From positions 1-64,000 of the forward strand of contig SFJH01000020.1 of NCBI GenBank assembly GCA_004555155.1: a stretch of DNA of 64,000 nt, read 5' to 3'. The stretch is from Clostridiales bacterium. GTDB taxonomy: Bacteria; Bacillota; Clostridia; Christensenellales; Aristaeellaceae. This document shows, one piece after another, positions 24,472-33,345 of the stretch. The number at the start of each line of letters is the position of its first letter. The first letter of the stretch is position 1. The notes under the pieces are model-generated. The model was given only the letters and a program-made list of their open reading frames with translations. It ran no database searches and was not told where the DNA came from. The translations under genes were made by a program, and so were the position numbers.

Positions 24472-26019
24472 ATGAGCCAGATTAAAATTTTCGACACCAC
24501 GCTGCGCGACGGCGAGCAGTCGCCCGGCTGCAGCATGAACTTAAAGGAGAAGATCGAGGTCGCCAAATGTCTGGAGCGCCTGAAGGTGGACGTCATCGAG
24601 GCCGGCTTCGCCATCTCCTCCCCCGGCGACTTCGAGTCCGTCCATACGATTTCCCAGGCCGTGAAGGAATGCACCGTCGCGTCGCTGGCCCGCTCCACCG
24701 AGAAGGACATCGACTGCGCCTGGGAGGCCGTCAAGGACGCCGCCGACCCGCGCATTCATCTGTTCATCGCCACCAGTCCGGTGCACATGGAGTACAAGCT
24801 GAAGATGTCTCCCGAGCAGGTGCTGGAGCGCACTGCGGCCATGGTCGCCTATGCGAAGAAGTACTGCTCCAACATCGAATTCTCCGCCGAGGACGCCACC
24901 CGCAGCGATCTGGAGTTCCTGTACAAGGTCGTCGACCTGGCGATCCGCAACGGCGCAACGGTCATCAACCTGCCCGACACCGTGGGCTACACCACGCCTG
25001 CCGAGATGCAGTCGATGATCGCCAGCGTCATCGCCAACGTGCCCGACTCCGACAAGGCCGAGTTCTCCGTGCACTGCCACAACGACCTGGGCATGGCCGT
25101 GGCCAACTCCCTGGCCGGCGTGCTGGGCGGCGCGCGCCAGATCGAGTGCACCATCAACGGCCTGGGCGAGCGCGCGGGCAACACCTCCCTGGAGGAGGTG
25201 GTCATGGCGATGCGCACCCGTCCGGACGTCTTCTCCGACACCTTCACCCGCATCGACGCCACCCAGATCTACCGCTCCAGCAAGACCGTGTACAACATCA
25301 TCGGCCAGACCGCGCCGCTGAACAAGCCCATCGTGGGCCGCAACGCCTTCCTGCACGAGTCCGGCATCCACCAGCACGGCGTGCTGAGCAACAAGAAGAC
25401 CTACGAGATTCTGACCCCTGAATCCGTGGGCGTGCGCGTGAACAATATCGTGCTGGGCAAGCACTCCGGCAAGCACGCGCTGGAGACCCGTCTGAAGGAG
25501 CTGGGCTACGACCTCTCCGCCGAGGAGCTGCTGCGCTGCTTCGAGGAGTTCAAGGTCCTGTGTGACAAGAAAAAGGACGTGACCGACGCCGATCTGGAAG
25601 CCATCGTGACCCACTCCGCCACCGAGGAGTCGGAAACCACCGACGGCTACAAGCTCGACTGGTTCGCCGTGCACACCTCCAACTTCACCACCGCCACCTG
25701 CACGGTTTCGCTGAAGTACGGCGACCAGAAGTTCGAGGACGTCAGCCTGGGCGACGGCCCCGTGGACGCGGCATTCCAGGCCATCGACAACATCGTCAAG
25801 CCTGTGGAGCACACCTTTGAGCTGTACCGCATCAACTCCGTGGCCCAGGGCAAGGACACGCTGGGCGAGGTCAGCGTGAAGCTGACTGCCGGCAACCGCA
25901 CCTACTCCGGCCGCGGTCTCTCCACCGACATCATCGAGGCCAGCATCCTCGCCTACATCAGCGCCATCAACAAGCTGCGCGCGGCGACGGAGAAGGCCGG
26001 GCAGGAAAAGGAGGCGTAA
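24472..26019 (+). CDS. leuA: 2-isopropylmalate synthase
   Basis: A 515-residue protein. ATG 24472 is behind AGGAGG. The catalytic TIM barrel begins with DTTLRDGEQSPGCSMN (about 8-23), has HCHNDLGMAVANS (about 202-214, metal His residues) and GLGERAGNTSLEE (about 230). The C-terminal leucine-binding regulatory domain (about 390-515, ending in LSTDIIEASILAYISAINKL) is complete, so leucine feedback is expected. It joins acetyl-CoA to 2-oxoisovalerate, the first leucine-specific step. Confidence 0.96.
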   Translation: MSQIKIFDTTLRDGEQSPGCSMNLKEKIEVAKCLERLKVDVIEAGFAISSPGDFESVHTISQAVKECTVASLARSTEKDIDCAWEAVKDAADPRIHLFIATSPVHMEYKLKMSPEQVLERTAAMVAYAKKYCSNIEFSAEDATRSDLEFLYKVVDLAIRNGATVINLPDTVGYTTPAEMQSMIASVIANVPDSDKAEFSVHCHNDLGMAVANSLAGVLGGARQIECTINGLGERAGNTSLEEVVMAMRTRPDVFSDTFTRIDATQIYRSSKTVYNIIGQTAPLNKPIVGRNAFLHESGIHQHGVLSNKKTYEILTPESVGVRVNNIVLGKHSGKHALETRLKELGYDLSAEELLRCFEEFKVLCDKKKDVTDADLEAIVTHSATEESETTDGYKLDWFAVHTSNFTTATCTVSLKYGDQKFEDVSLGDGPVDAAFQAIDNIVKPVEHTFELYRINSVAQGKDTLGEVSVKLTAGNRTYSGRGLSTDIIEASILAYISAINKLRAATEKAGQEKEA

Positions 26020-26022
26020 TCC

Positions 26023-27282
26023 ATGGGAATGACCATGACCCAGAAAATTCTGGCCGCCCACGCGGGACTGGACAGCGTCAGGGCCGGCGATCTGATCGAG
26101 GCGAAGCTCGATCTGGTGCTGGGCAACGACGTGACCACCCCCGTGGCCGTGGACGTTTTTGACAAGGCGGGCTTCACCCGCGTGTTCGACAAGGACAAGA
26201 TCGCCATCGTGCTGGATCACTACACCCCCTGCAAGGACATCAAGTCCGCGCAGCTGTGCAAGACCGCCCGCGATTTCGCCCACCGCTTCAGCATCTCCCA
26301 CTTCTTTGACGTGGGCACCGTGGGCATCGAGCACGCGCTGCTGCCCGAGAAGGGCATCGTCGGCCCCGGCGACTGCATCATCGGCGCGGACAGCCACACC
26401 TGCACCTACGGCGCGCTGGGCGCCTTCTCCACCGGCGTCGGCTCCACCGACATGGCCGCCGGCATGGCCGCCGGAGAGAACTGGTTCAAGGTGCCCTCCG
26501 CCATCAAGGTGGTGCTCAAGGGCAAGCTGCAGCCCTGGGTCAGCGGCAAGGACGTGATCCTGCACCTGATCGGCTTAATCGGCGTGGACGGCGCGCTGTA
26601 CAAGTCGCTGGAGTTCACCGGCGAAGGCGTCCACGAGCTGTCCATGGACGACCGCTTCACCATCGCCAACATGGCCATCGAGGCCGGCGGCAAGAACGGC
26701 ATCTTCCCCGTGGACGAAAAGACGCTCGCCTACATCGACGGCCGCCTGGAGCGCCCCTACAAGGTCTACGAGGCCGATGCGGACGCGGAGTACGAGCGCG
26801 AGGTCGTGATCAATCTCGACGAGCTCAAGCCCACCGTCTCCCTGCCCCACCTGCCCTCCAACACGAAGACCGTGGACGAGGTCGCAGGCATGAAGATCGA
26901 CCAGGTGGTCATCGGCTCCTGCACCAACGGCCGCATCTCCGACATGCGCATTGCCGCAGGCATCCTCAAGGGCCGCAAGGTCGCCGACGGCGTGCGCTGC
27001 ATCGTGATTCCCGCCACGCAGGACGTTTACATGCAGTGCATTCAGGAGGGTCTGACCGAGATCTTCATCAATGCCGGCTGCGCGGTCTCCACGCCCACCT
27101 GCGGCCCCTGCCTGGGCGGCCACATGGGCTGCATGTGCGAGGGCGAGCGCGCCGTCGCCACCACCAACCGCAACTTCGTGGGCCGCATGGGCCACGTCAA
27201 GAGCGAGGTCGTCCTCGCCAGTCCCGCCGTCGCCGCCGCGTCCGCCGTCAAGGGCTGCGTGGCCTCGCCCGCGGATCTGTAA
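26023..27282 (+). CDS. leuC: 3-isopropylmalate dehydratase, large subunit
   Basis: A 419-residue aconitase-family subunit, the length of the short prokaryotic/archaeal-type LeuC. [4Fe-4S] ligands are in VIGSCTNGRISDM (about residue 300) and TPTCGPCLGGHMG (about 359-366); GADSHTCTYGALGAFSTG lies near 123-140. With LeuD it isomerises 2-isopropylmalate to 3-isopropylmalate. Starts 3 bp after leuA, with the ribosome site GGAAAAGGAGG inside the leuA end. Confidence 0.96.
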   Translation: MGMTMTQKILAAHAGLDSVRAGDLIEAKLDLVLGNDVTTPVAVDVFDKAGFTRVFDKDKIAIVLDHYTPCKDIKSAQLCKTARDFAHRFSISHFFDVGTVGIEHALLPEKGIVGPGDCIIGADSHTCTYGALGAFSTGVGSTDMAAGMAAGENWFKVPSAIKVVLKGKLQPWVSGKDVILHLIGLIGVDGALYKSLEFTGEGVHELSMDDRFTIANMAIEAGGKNGIFPVDEKTLAYIDGRLERPYKVYEADADAEYEREVVINLDELKPTVSLPHLPSNTKTVDEVAGMKIDQVVIGSCTNGRISDMRIAAGILKGRKVADGVRCIVIPATQDVYMQCIQEGLTEIFINAGCAVSTPTCGPCLGGHMGCMCEGERAVATTNRNFVGRMGHVKSEVVLASPAVAAASAVKGCVASPADL

Positions 27283-27298
27283 GAAGGGAGCGACAAGC

Positions 27299-27802
27299 AT
27301 GGTCACCGGAAAAGCTTTCAAATACGGCGATAACGTCGATACCGACGTCATCATCCCCGCGCGCTATCTGAACGCGCCCTCCCCCGAGGAACTGGCCAAG
27401 CACTGCATGGAGGACATCGATCCGGACTTCACCGCGAAGGTGCAGCCCGGCGACATCGTGGTGGGCGGCGCGAACTTCGGCTGCGGCTCCTCCCGAGAGC
27501 ACGCGCCCATCGCCATCCGCGCCTGCGGCGTACGCTGCGTCATCGCAGCCAGCTTCGCCCGAATCTTCTATCGCAACGCCATCAACATCGGCTTCCCGAT
27601 CCTCGAATGCCCCGAAGCGGCCGCCGCGATCCGGAACGGCGACGCCGTATCCGTGGACTTTGACAGCGGCAAAATTCACGACGAAACCACCGGCCAGGAC
27701 TTCCAGGCCGCGGCGTTCCCGGCGTTCATCAACCGCATCATCGAGCACGACGGCCTGCTGCCCTATCTGAAGGCCCGCCAGGACGCCGAGGAGGAAAAGT
27801 AA
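27299..27802 (+). CDS. leuD: 3-isopropylmalate dehydratase, small subunit
   Basis: A 167-residue protein with the family start GKAFKYGDNVDTDVIIPARYL and the swivel-domain loop GGANFGCGSSREHAP (about residues 58-72) that contacts substrate. Partner of LeuC. Normal length for the short LeuD type that pairs with LeuC of about 420 residues. It ends one base before the leuB start. Confidence 0.96.
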   Translation: MVTGKAFKYGDNVDTDVIIPARYLNAPSPEELAKHCMEDIDPDFTAKVQPGDIVVGGANFGCGSSREHAPIAIRACGVRCVIAASFARIFYRNAINIGFPILECPEAAAAIRNGDAVSVDFDSGKIHDETTGQDFQAAAFPAFINRIIEHDGLLPYLKARQDAEEEK

Positions 27803-27803
27803 G

Positions 27804-28877
27804 ATGGTCTACAACATCGCACTGGTCAAGGGCGACGGCATCGGCCCCGAGATCGTGGACAGCGCCGTCCGCGTCCTTGAAAAAATCGGAGAAAAGTTCG
27901 GCTACACCTTTCACTGCACGCCCTATCTGGCGGGCGGCTGCGCCATCGACGCCTGCGGCGTTCCGCTGCCGGAGGAGACCGTCGAGGGCTGCAAAAGCGC
28001 CGACAGCGTGCTGCTGGGCGCGGTGGGCGGCCCGAAGTGGGACAAAATGCCCGGCAATCTGCGCCCCGAAAAGGCGCTGCTGGGCCTGAGAAGCGCGCTG
28101 GGTCTGTACACCAACCTGCGCCCCGCGAAGCTGTACGCCTCTTTGAAGGAGGAGTGCCCGCTGCGCGCGGACATCGTGGAGCAGGGCTTCGACCTGATGA
28201 TGGTGCGCGAGCTGACCGGAGGTATCTACTTCGGCGAGCGCGGCCGCCGCGACGGCAAGTACGGCCCCGAAGCCTATGACACGGAAGCCTATTCCGTGAT
28301 GGAGATCGAGCGCATCGCCCGCGCCGCCTTCGACGCGGCCCGCAAGCGCAGAAAGAACGTCATCTCCATCGACAAGGCCAACGTGCTGGAGACCTCCCGC
28401 CTGTGGCGCGAGACCGTGCACCGCATCGGCGAGGAGTATCCCGACGTGCAGCTGACCGACATGCTGGTGGACAACGCCGCCATGCAGCTGGTTCGCCGCC
28501 CGTCCCAGTTCGACGTGGTGGTCACCAGCAACATGTTCGGCGACATCCTCTCCGACGAGGCCAGCCAGATCACCGGCTCCATCGGCCTGCTGCCCAGCGC
28601 GTCCCTGGGCGCGACGAAGCGCGGCCTGTACGAGCCCATTCACGGCTCCGCGCCGGACATCGCCGGTCAGAACAAGGCCAACCCCATCGCCACGATCCTC
28701 TCGGCGGCGATGATGCTGCGCTACGCCTTCGATCTGAGCGAGGAAGCCGACTGCATCGAAAATGCCGTCGACGCCGTGCTGAACGCGGGTCTGCGCACTG
28801 CGGACATCGTGGGCAACAGCGGCGCGGACCCGCTGGGCTGCACCGAAATGACCGACGAAATCCTCAAGCGCATCTGA
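27804..28877 (+). CDS. leuB: 3-isopropylmalate dehydrogenase
   Basis: A 357-residue NAD-dependent decarboxylating dehydrogenase. GDGIGPEIV near the start, LRPAKLYASL (about 107-116), MVRELTGGIYFGERG (about 133-147), the catalytic Lys region SIDKANVLETSRLWR (about 190) and the nucleotide loop IHGSAPDIAGQNKANP (about 277-292) are all present. It makes 2-oxoisocaproate. Last gene before the first operon terminator. Confidence 0.96.
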   Translation: MVYNIALVKGDGIGPEIVDSAVRVLEKIGEKFGYTFHCTPYLAGGCAIDACGVPLPEETVEGCKSADSVLLGAVGGPKWDKMPGNLRPEKALLGLRSALGLYTNLRPAKLYASLKEECPLRADIVEQGFDLMMVRELTGGIYFGERGRRDGKYGPEAYDTEAYSVMEIERIARAAFDAARKRRKNVISIDKANVLETSRLWRETVHRIGEEYPDVQLTDMLVDNAAMQLVRRPSQFDVVVTSNMFGDILSDEASQITGSIGLLPSASLGATKRGLYEPIHGSAPDIAGQNKANPIATILSAAMMLRYAFDLSEEADCIENAVDAVLNAGLRTADIVGNSGADPLGCTEMTDEILKRI

Positions 28878-28884
28878 CGAACCG

Positions 28885-28913
28885 GGGCTGTCGCCCGCGC
28901 GGCAGCCCTTTTT
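28885..28913 (+). terminator. Terminator after leuB
   Basis: GGGCTGTCGC (28885-28894) pairs with GCGGCAGCCC (28899-28908) with one wobble; TTTTT follows. Confidence 0.85.
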
Positions 28914-28976
28914 CCTGATTTGCCAAGGCTCCCGGTTCCAATCGGAGGCCCTGGCAAATCAGGCATTCCATTTTTC
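28914..28976 (+). terminator. Second large hairpin before the DUF815 gene
   Basis: CCTGATTTGCCA (28914-28925) pairs perfectly with TGGCAAATCAGG (28952-28963); an inner GGCTCC/GGAGGCC part extends the stem. A T run occurs at 28971-28975 after an 7-base spacer. It ends only 18 bases before the next start codon, so it may be a second terminator or a 5' control element. Confidence 0.6.
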
Positions 28977-28993
28977 ACCAAAGGTGTGATTTG

Positions 28994-30310
28994 ATGTACC
29001 GCGAAACCTCGAAGCTCCTGCTGTACAGCAACCTCGGCGACGACAGCATCCTGCTCAGATTGTCGGAGATCTTCTTCGACTGGGATCACCGCCGCTGCGA
29101 GAAGCCCGAGCTCATCCGCCGCATCTATGTGGAGATCAAGCGCATTCTCGATCTCGCCACGTCCTACGGCTTCGACACGAACCTCTGGCACAACTATCTG
29201 ACCTTCGTGCTGATCACCAATGAGAATTCCTTCAGCCTGACCTGCGAGCGCGCCGGAGCCAGCGACGGCTCCGTCAACCACTTCGCAAAGGCCGACTTCC
29301 GCATTTTCAGGAATCTGTTCGACTTCGACTTCGGCCCCATCGAGGCGGATCTGGGAATCGACTGCTTCAGCGTGCTGTCCCACTATCGCGCGATTCCCAA
29401 GAAGGCGCAGATGTACTACCGCAACGTCAGCGAGAAGGTGCGCGCGCTGAGCGCCGCCATCGAGGCCGCCCGGAACGAGGATGAGATCTTCGATCTCGTC
29501 ACCGCCCATTACCGCGATCACGGCGTGGGCATGTTCGGCCTGAACCGCGCCTTCCGCATCCGCCCGGCGGAGAACGGCGGCGTGGAGTTCTGCGCGATCA
29601 ACAACATCGATTCCGTGACGCTCTCCGACCTGATCGGCTACGAGATTCAGAAAAAGGAGCTGCGCGACAACACGGAAGCCTTCGTCTCCGGCCGCGGCTG
29701 CAACAACATGCTGCTCTACGGCGACGCGGGCACCGGAAAATCCACCTCCGTCAAGGCCATTCTGAACGAATACTGCGATCAGGGACTTCGCATGATCGAG
29801 ATTTACAAGCATCAGTTCGGCCTGCTCTCCGAGGTCATCGCCCGGGTGAAGAACCGCAACTACCGCTTCATGATCTTCATCGACGACCTGTCCTTTGAGG
29901 AGCACGAGGTGGAATACAAGTTCCTGAAGGCCGTGATCGAGGGCGGCGTGGAGACCAAGCCGGACAACGTGCTGATCTGCGCCACCTCCAACCGCCGCCA
30001 TCTGATCCAGGAGACCTGGAAGGATCGCAGCGACATGGAGTTCAACGGCGACGTGCACCGCTCCGACACCATGGAGGAAAAGCTGTCGCTGGCCGCGCGC
30101 TTCGGCTGCGCCATCAACTACTCCAGCCCCGACCGCAAGCAGTATCACGACATCGTCAAGGGCCTTGCAAAGCGCAGCGGTGAATTCGGACTCACCGAGG
30201 AACAGCTGCTGCTGGAAGCCAACAAGTGGGAGATCCGCCACGGCGGCGTCTCCGGGCGCACCGCCCAGCAGTTCATCAACCATCTCGCCGGAACGGCGCA
30301 ACAAAAGTGA
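28994..30310 (+). CDS. DUF815 family AAA ATPase
   Basis: A 438-residue protein. An N-terminal part of about 220 residues (KLLLYSNLGDDS, FDFDFGPIEAD) precedes an ATPase domain with Walker A YGDAGTGKSTSVKA (about 237-250), Walker B FMIFIDDLSFE (about 291-301), sensor-1 ICATSNRRH (about 330) and an arginine-rich end. The family is widespread but of unknown function. No promoter is evident between the leuB hairpins and this gene, and ilvA follows after 12 bp, so it is probably cotranscribed with ilvA. No link to amino acid synthesis is known to me. Confidence 0.85.
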   Translation: MYRETSKLLLYSNLGDDSILLRLSEIFFDWDHRRCEKPELIRRIYVEIKRILDLATSYGFDTNLWHNYLTFVLITNENSFSLTCERAGASDGSVNHFAKADFRIFRNLFDFDFGPIEADLGIDCFSVLSHYRAIPKKAQMYYRNVSEKVRALSAAIEAARNEDEIFDLVTAHYRDHGVGMFGLNRAFRIRPAENGGVEFCAINNIDSVTLSDLIGYEIQKKELRDNTEAFVSGRGCNNMLLYGDAGTGKSTSVKAILNEYCDQGLRMIEIYKHQFGLLSEVIARVKNRNYRFMIFIDDLSFEEHEVEYKFLKAVIEGGVETKPDNVLICATSNRRHLIQETWKDRSDMEFNGDVHRSDTMEEKLSLAARFGCAINYSSPDRKQYHDIVKGLAKRSGEFGLTEEQLLLEANKWEIRHGGVSGRTAQQFINHLAGTAQQK

Positions 30311-30322
30311 GGAGGAGCTCTC

Positions 30323-31519
30323 ATGGTGACTCTCGATAAAATCTATCATGCCGCGTTCGTGCTCAAGCAGGTCGCACGCAAGACCGATCTGATCTATGCT
30401 CCGAACCTGAGCAAGGATTGTTCTCTCTATCTCAAGACCGAAAACCTCCAGCTGACCGGCAGCTTCAAGCTGCGCGGCGCGTACTACAAGATCAGCCAGC
30501 TCAGCGAGGAGCAGCGCAGGGCGGGCGTCATCGCCAGCTCCGCCGGCAACCACGCCCAGGGCGTGGCGCTGGCCGCCACCCGCATGGGCATCAAGTCCAT
30601 CATCTGCATGCCCGACGGCGCGCCGATCTCCAAGGTGGAGGCCACCAAGGCGCTGGGCGCGGAGGTCTGCCTGGTGAAGGGCGCGTATGACGACGCCTAC
30701 GCCCACGCCGTGAAGCTCCAGCAGGAGACCGGCATGACCTTCATCCATCCCTTCAACGACGACGAGGTCATCGCCGGTCAGGGCACCATCGGTCTGGAGA
30801 TTCTCGACCAGCTGGCCGACGTGGACGCGGTCATCTGCCCCATCGGCGGCGGCGGACTGATCTCCGGCGTGGCCTATGCCATCAAGACGCTGAACCCCGA
30901 CGTGAAGGTCTACGGCGTACAGGCCGAGAACGCCCCCAGCATGGCGGAGAGCGTGCGCAAGGGCGAAGCCATCACGCTGGACACCGTTCAGACCTTCGCC
31001 GACGGCATCGCCGTGAAGCATCCCGGCGACGTGACCTTCGACATCGTGCAGAAGTATGTGGATCAGGTGGTCACCGTCAGCGAGGACGAGATCGCCGCGG
31101 CCATCCTGGCGCTGATTGAAAAGCAGAAGCTCATCGCCGAGGGCGCGGGCGCGGTCAGCGTGGCCGCCGCCATGTTCCACAAGCTGCCCATCGAGGGCAA
31201 GAAGGTGGTCTGCCTGATCTCCGGCGGCAACATCGACGTCAACATTCTCTCCCGCGTCATCACCCGCGGTCTCGTCACCGCCGGGCGCAACGCCATGCTG
31301 CAGATCGCGCTGGAGGACAAGCCCGGCCAGCTGCTGGGCGTCAGCCAGATCGTCTCCGAATGCGGCGCGAACGTGGTGAGCGTCCATCACGAGCGCTCCG
31401 ACGCCAATATGGCCGTCACCAGCTGCTTCCTCAAGGTCGGCATGGAGACCCGCGACTTCGATCAGATCGAGGAGATCCGCCGCAGGCTGACCGAAGCGGG
31501 CTTCAAAATCGTCAACTGA
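30323..31519 (+). CDS. ilvA: Threonine ammonia-lyase (threonine dehydratase)
   Basis: A 398-residue fold-type II PLP enzyme. The PLP lysine is K49 in TGSFKLRGAYY; the phosphate-binding glycine loop CPIGGGGLISG lies near 172-182; SAGNHAQGVALAA is near 73-85. A C-terminal ACT domain (ALEDKPGQLLGVSQIVSE to the end) makes it the short, single-ACT form found in many Firmicutes. It deaminates threonine to 2-oxobutyrate for isoleucine, and its place downstream of the ilv-leu genes supports a biosynthetic role. Confidence 0.94.
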   Translation: MVTLDKIYHAAFVLKQVARKTDLIYAPNLSKDCSLYLKTENLQLTGSFKLRGAYYKISQLSEEQRRAGVIASSAGNHAQGVALAATRMGIKSIICMPDGAPISKVEATKALGAEVCLVKGAYDDAYAHAVKLQQETGMTFIHPFNDDEVIAGQGTIGLEILDQLADVDAVICPIGGGGLISGVAYAIKTLNPDVKVYGVQAENAPSMAESVRKGEAITLDTVQTFADGIAVKHPGDVTFDIVQKYVDQVVTVSEDEIAAAILALIEKQKLIAEGAGAVSVAAAMFHKLPIEGKKVVCLISGGNIDVNILSRVITRGLVTAGRNAMLQIALEDKPGQLLGVSQIVSECGANVVSVHHERSDANMAVTSCFLKVGMETRDFDQIEEIRRRLTEAGFKIVN

Positions 31520-31599
31520 TCCTGAAATCACGGATTGCGCAGCTCTCCGTCCGGCCCCGCGCCGCCGGAGAACTGCATCCTGTTTGAAAGGGAGAACAT

Positions 31600-32376
31600 A
31601 TGCACACGCTGAACCAGCTTCGCGCCGACCTTTCGCGCCTTGGCGTCCGCGCCGGCGATACGGTGCTCATGCACGCCTCCTACAAATCCCTGGGCGGCGT
31701 GGACGGCGGCGCACAGGGGCTTTTTGAGACCCTGCTCGATCTTCTTACGCCCGAAGGCACGCTGATTCTCCCCGCGCTGTCCTATGCCTTCGTCTCGAAG
31801 GAACAGCCGGTGTTCGACGTGAAGAGCACGCCGGTCTGTCCGGGCGTGGGCTATCTGCCGGAGTTCTTCCGCACGCAGAGCCCCGGGGTGATTCGCAGTC
31901 TGCATCCCACCCATTCCTGCTGCATGGTCGGGCGGCACGCCGCCTTCCTCGCGGAGGGACACGAGCTGGACGACACGCCGGTCGGCTCCCATTCGCCCTT
32001 TGCAAAGCTGCCCGGGCTGAACGGCTGGATCCTGATGCTGGGCTGCAGTCCGGATCGCAACACCTCCATGCACGGCGTGGAGGAGACCGCAGAACCGCCG
32101 TATCTGCTGGATCGGACGGAGCGCGTGCGCTATCTTCTGCGCACCGCCGACGGCCGCGAGATCGAGCGCCGCTCCTGGCAGCACAATTTCACGCGCAACG
32201 GCACACACTACGAACAGCGCTACTCCCGGATTCTGCCGCTGCTGAGCGCCGACGAGCTGCGCCGCGGCAAGGTGCTGGACGCGGAGTGCGTGCTGATGCG
32301 CGCCGCCGCCGTCTGGCAGAAGGGGCGCGAGATGCTGCTGAAGGATCCGTACTATTTCGTGGATCTTCCGGAATAG
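31600..32376 (+). CDS. AAC(3) family N-acetyltransferase
   Basis: A 258-residue protein of the aminoglycoside 3-N-acetyltransferase fold (YokD/Antibiotic_NAT type). Landmarks are DTVLMHASYKSLGGVDGG (about 20-37), LILPALSYAF (about 55-64), RSLHPTHSCCMVG (about 101-113) and SPFAKL (about 131). The family includes true aminoglycoside-resistance enzymes and many chromosomal proteins of other or unknown substrate. There is no mobile or resistance context here, so a resistance role should not be assumed. GAAAGGGAG precedes ATG 31600. Confidence 0.85.
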   Translation: MHTLNQLRADLSRLGVRAGDTVLMHASYKSLGGVDGGAQGLFETLLDLLTPEGTLILPALSYAFVSKEQPVFDVKSTPVCPGVGYLPEFFRTQSPGVIRSLHPTHSCCMVGRHAAFLAEGHELDDTPVGSHSPFAKLPGLNGWILMLGCSPDRNTSMHGVEETAEPPYLLDRTERVRYLLRTADGREIERRSWQHNFTRNGTHYEQRYSRILPLLSADELRRGKVLDAECVLMRAAAVWQKGREMLLKDPYYFVDLPE

Positions 32377-32406
32377 CAGGACTCTGCGCCGCTGCAAAAT
32401 CCCGTT

Positions 32407-32433
32407 CCCGCCGATTGCCTTTCGGCGGGGTTT
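32407..32433 (+). terminator. Weak terminator after the AAC(3)-like gene
   Basis: CCCGCCGA (32407-32414) pairs with TCGGCGGG (32422-32429); only GTTTG follows. It overlaps the -35 box of the next promoter. Confidence 0.6.
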
Positions 32434-32443
32434 GTATTATAAT
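32415..32443 (+). promoter_or_regulatory. Promoter of the SpoU methyltransferase gene
   Basis: TTGCCT at 32415-32420 and TATAAT at 32438-32443, 17-bp spacer. Confidence 0.75.
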
Positions 32444-32475
32444 AGACGCATCATCAACGCTGACGGAGAGACTGC

Positions 32476-33294
32476 ATGCGCATTCAGAAGATCTATTCCA
32501 AAAACGCCGCCTATCAGAAGTTCGAGGTGCTGAAGACCAACCGCAACAAGCGCTACAAGTACAACGAGTTCTTCGTGGAGGGCGTGCGAAACATCAACGA
32601 AGCCATTCGCAACGGCTGGACGATTCAATCCTTCCTGTACTGCCCGGAAATGGGCCTCTCCAACTGGGCGAAGGACATTCTGCGCACGGTGAAGACCGAG
32701 GTCAACTACGAGCTGACCGAAGCCCTGATGAAGGAGATCAGCAGCAAGGAGGACACCTCCGAGCTGCTGGCTGTCGTGAAAATGCGCGACGACCGGCTGG
32801 AGGATCTCGTGCTGTCCGACAATCCCGTGATCGCGCTGTTCGACCGCCCGTCGAACAAGGGCAATCTGGGCACGATCATCCGCTCCTGCGATTCCTTCGG
32901 ACTGGACGGTCTGCTGATCACCGGGCACGCGGTGGATCTCTATGAGCCGGACGTGGTCTCCTCGTCCATGGGCTCCTTCTTCAACGTGCACACCGTGCGC
33001 GTGGAGGACAACGCCTATCTCGACCGCTATCTGGACGGCCTGAAGCGCCGCTATCCCGGCCTTCAGATCGTGGGCACCACCGCCCATCGCGAAACCCGCA
33101 TCGATCAGGTGGATTTCACCCGCCCCACGGTGATCATGATCGGCAACGAGACCATGGGACTCAACAAGGCGTTCAAGGAGAAGTGCGACGTGCTGGCCAC
33201 CATCCCGATGAGCGAAAAATCCTCCGCGTCGTCGTTCAACGTGGGCTGCGCCGCCACCGTGTGCTTCTATGAAATCGTCCGCCAGCGGCTGTAA
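32476..33294 (+). CDS. SpoU/TrmH family RNA 2'-O-methyltransferase
   Basis: A 272-residue SPOUT protein. The N-terminal substrate-binding part (about 1-100, FFVEGVRNINEAI) precedes the methyltransferase with motif 1 RPSNKGNLGTIIRSCDSFG (about 125-143), motif 2 PTVIMIGNETMGL (about 218-230) and motif 3 IPMSEKSSASSFNVGCAA (about 242-259). Motif 3 is wordier than the usual IPMxGxxxSLNV. It probably methylates a ribose in tRNA or rRNA; the position cannot be told. Monocistronic. Confidence 0.9.
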   Translation: MRIQKIYSKNAAYQKFEVLKTNRNKRYKYNEFFVEGVRNINEAIRNGWTIQSFLYCPEMGLSNWAKDILRTVKTEVNYELTEALMKEISSKEDTSELLAVVKMRDDRLEDLVLSDNPVIALFDRPSNKGNLGTIIRSCDSFGLDGLLITGHAVDLYEPDVVSSSMGSFFNVHTVRVEDNAYLDRYLDGLKRRYPGLQIVGTTAHRETRIDQVDFTRPTVIMIGNETMGLNKAFKEKCDVLATIPMSEKSSASSFNVGCAATVCFYEIVRQRL

Positions 33295-33298
33295 TCCG

Positions 33299-33344
33299 GC
33301 CATGCAAAAGAGACTTCCGAAATCGGAAGTCTCTTTTGCATGGC
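33299..33344 (+). terminator. Bidirectional terminator between convergent genes
   Basis: A near-perfect 22-bp stem (GCCATGCAAAAGAGACTTCC and its complement) with an AA-centred loop spans 33299-33344, between the SpoU gene and the minus-strand peptidase. T-rich arms on both sides allow termination in either direction. Confidence 0.85.
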
Positions 33345-33345
33345 G

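Noticed and set aside
31600..32376. Acquired aminoglycoside resistance gene
   Set aside because: The protein has the AAC(3) fold, but base composition matches the neighbours and there is no mobile element; many chromosomal homologues do not act on aminoglycosides.
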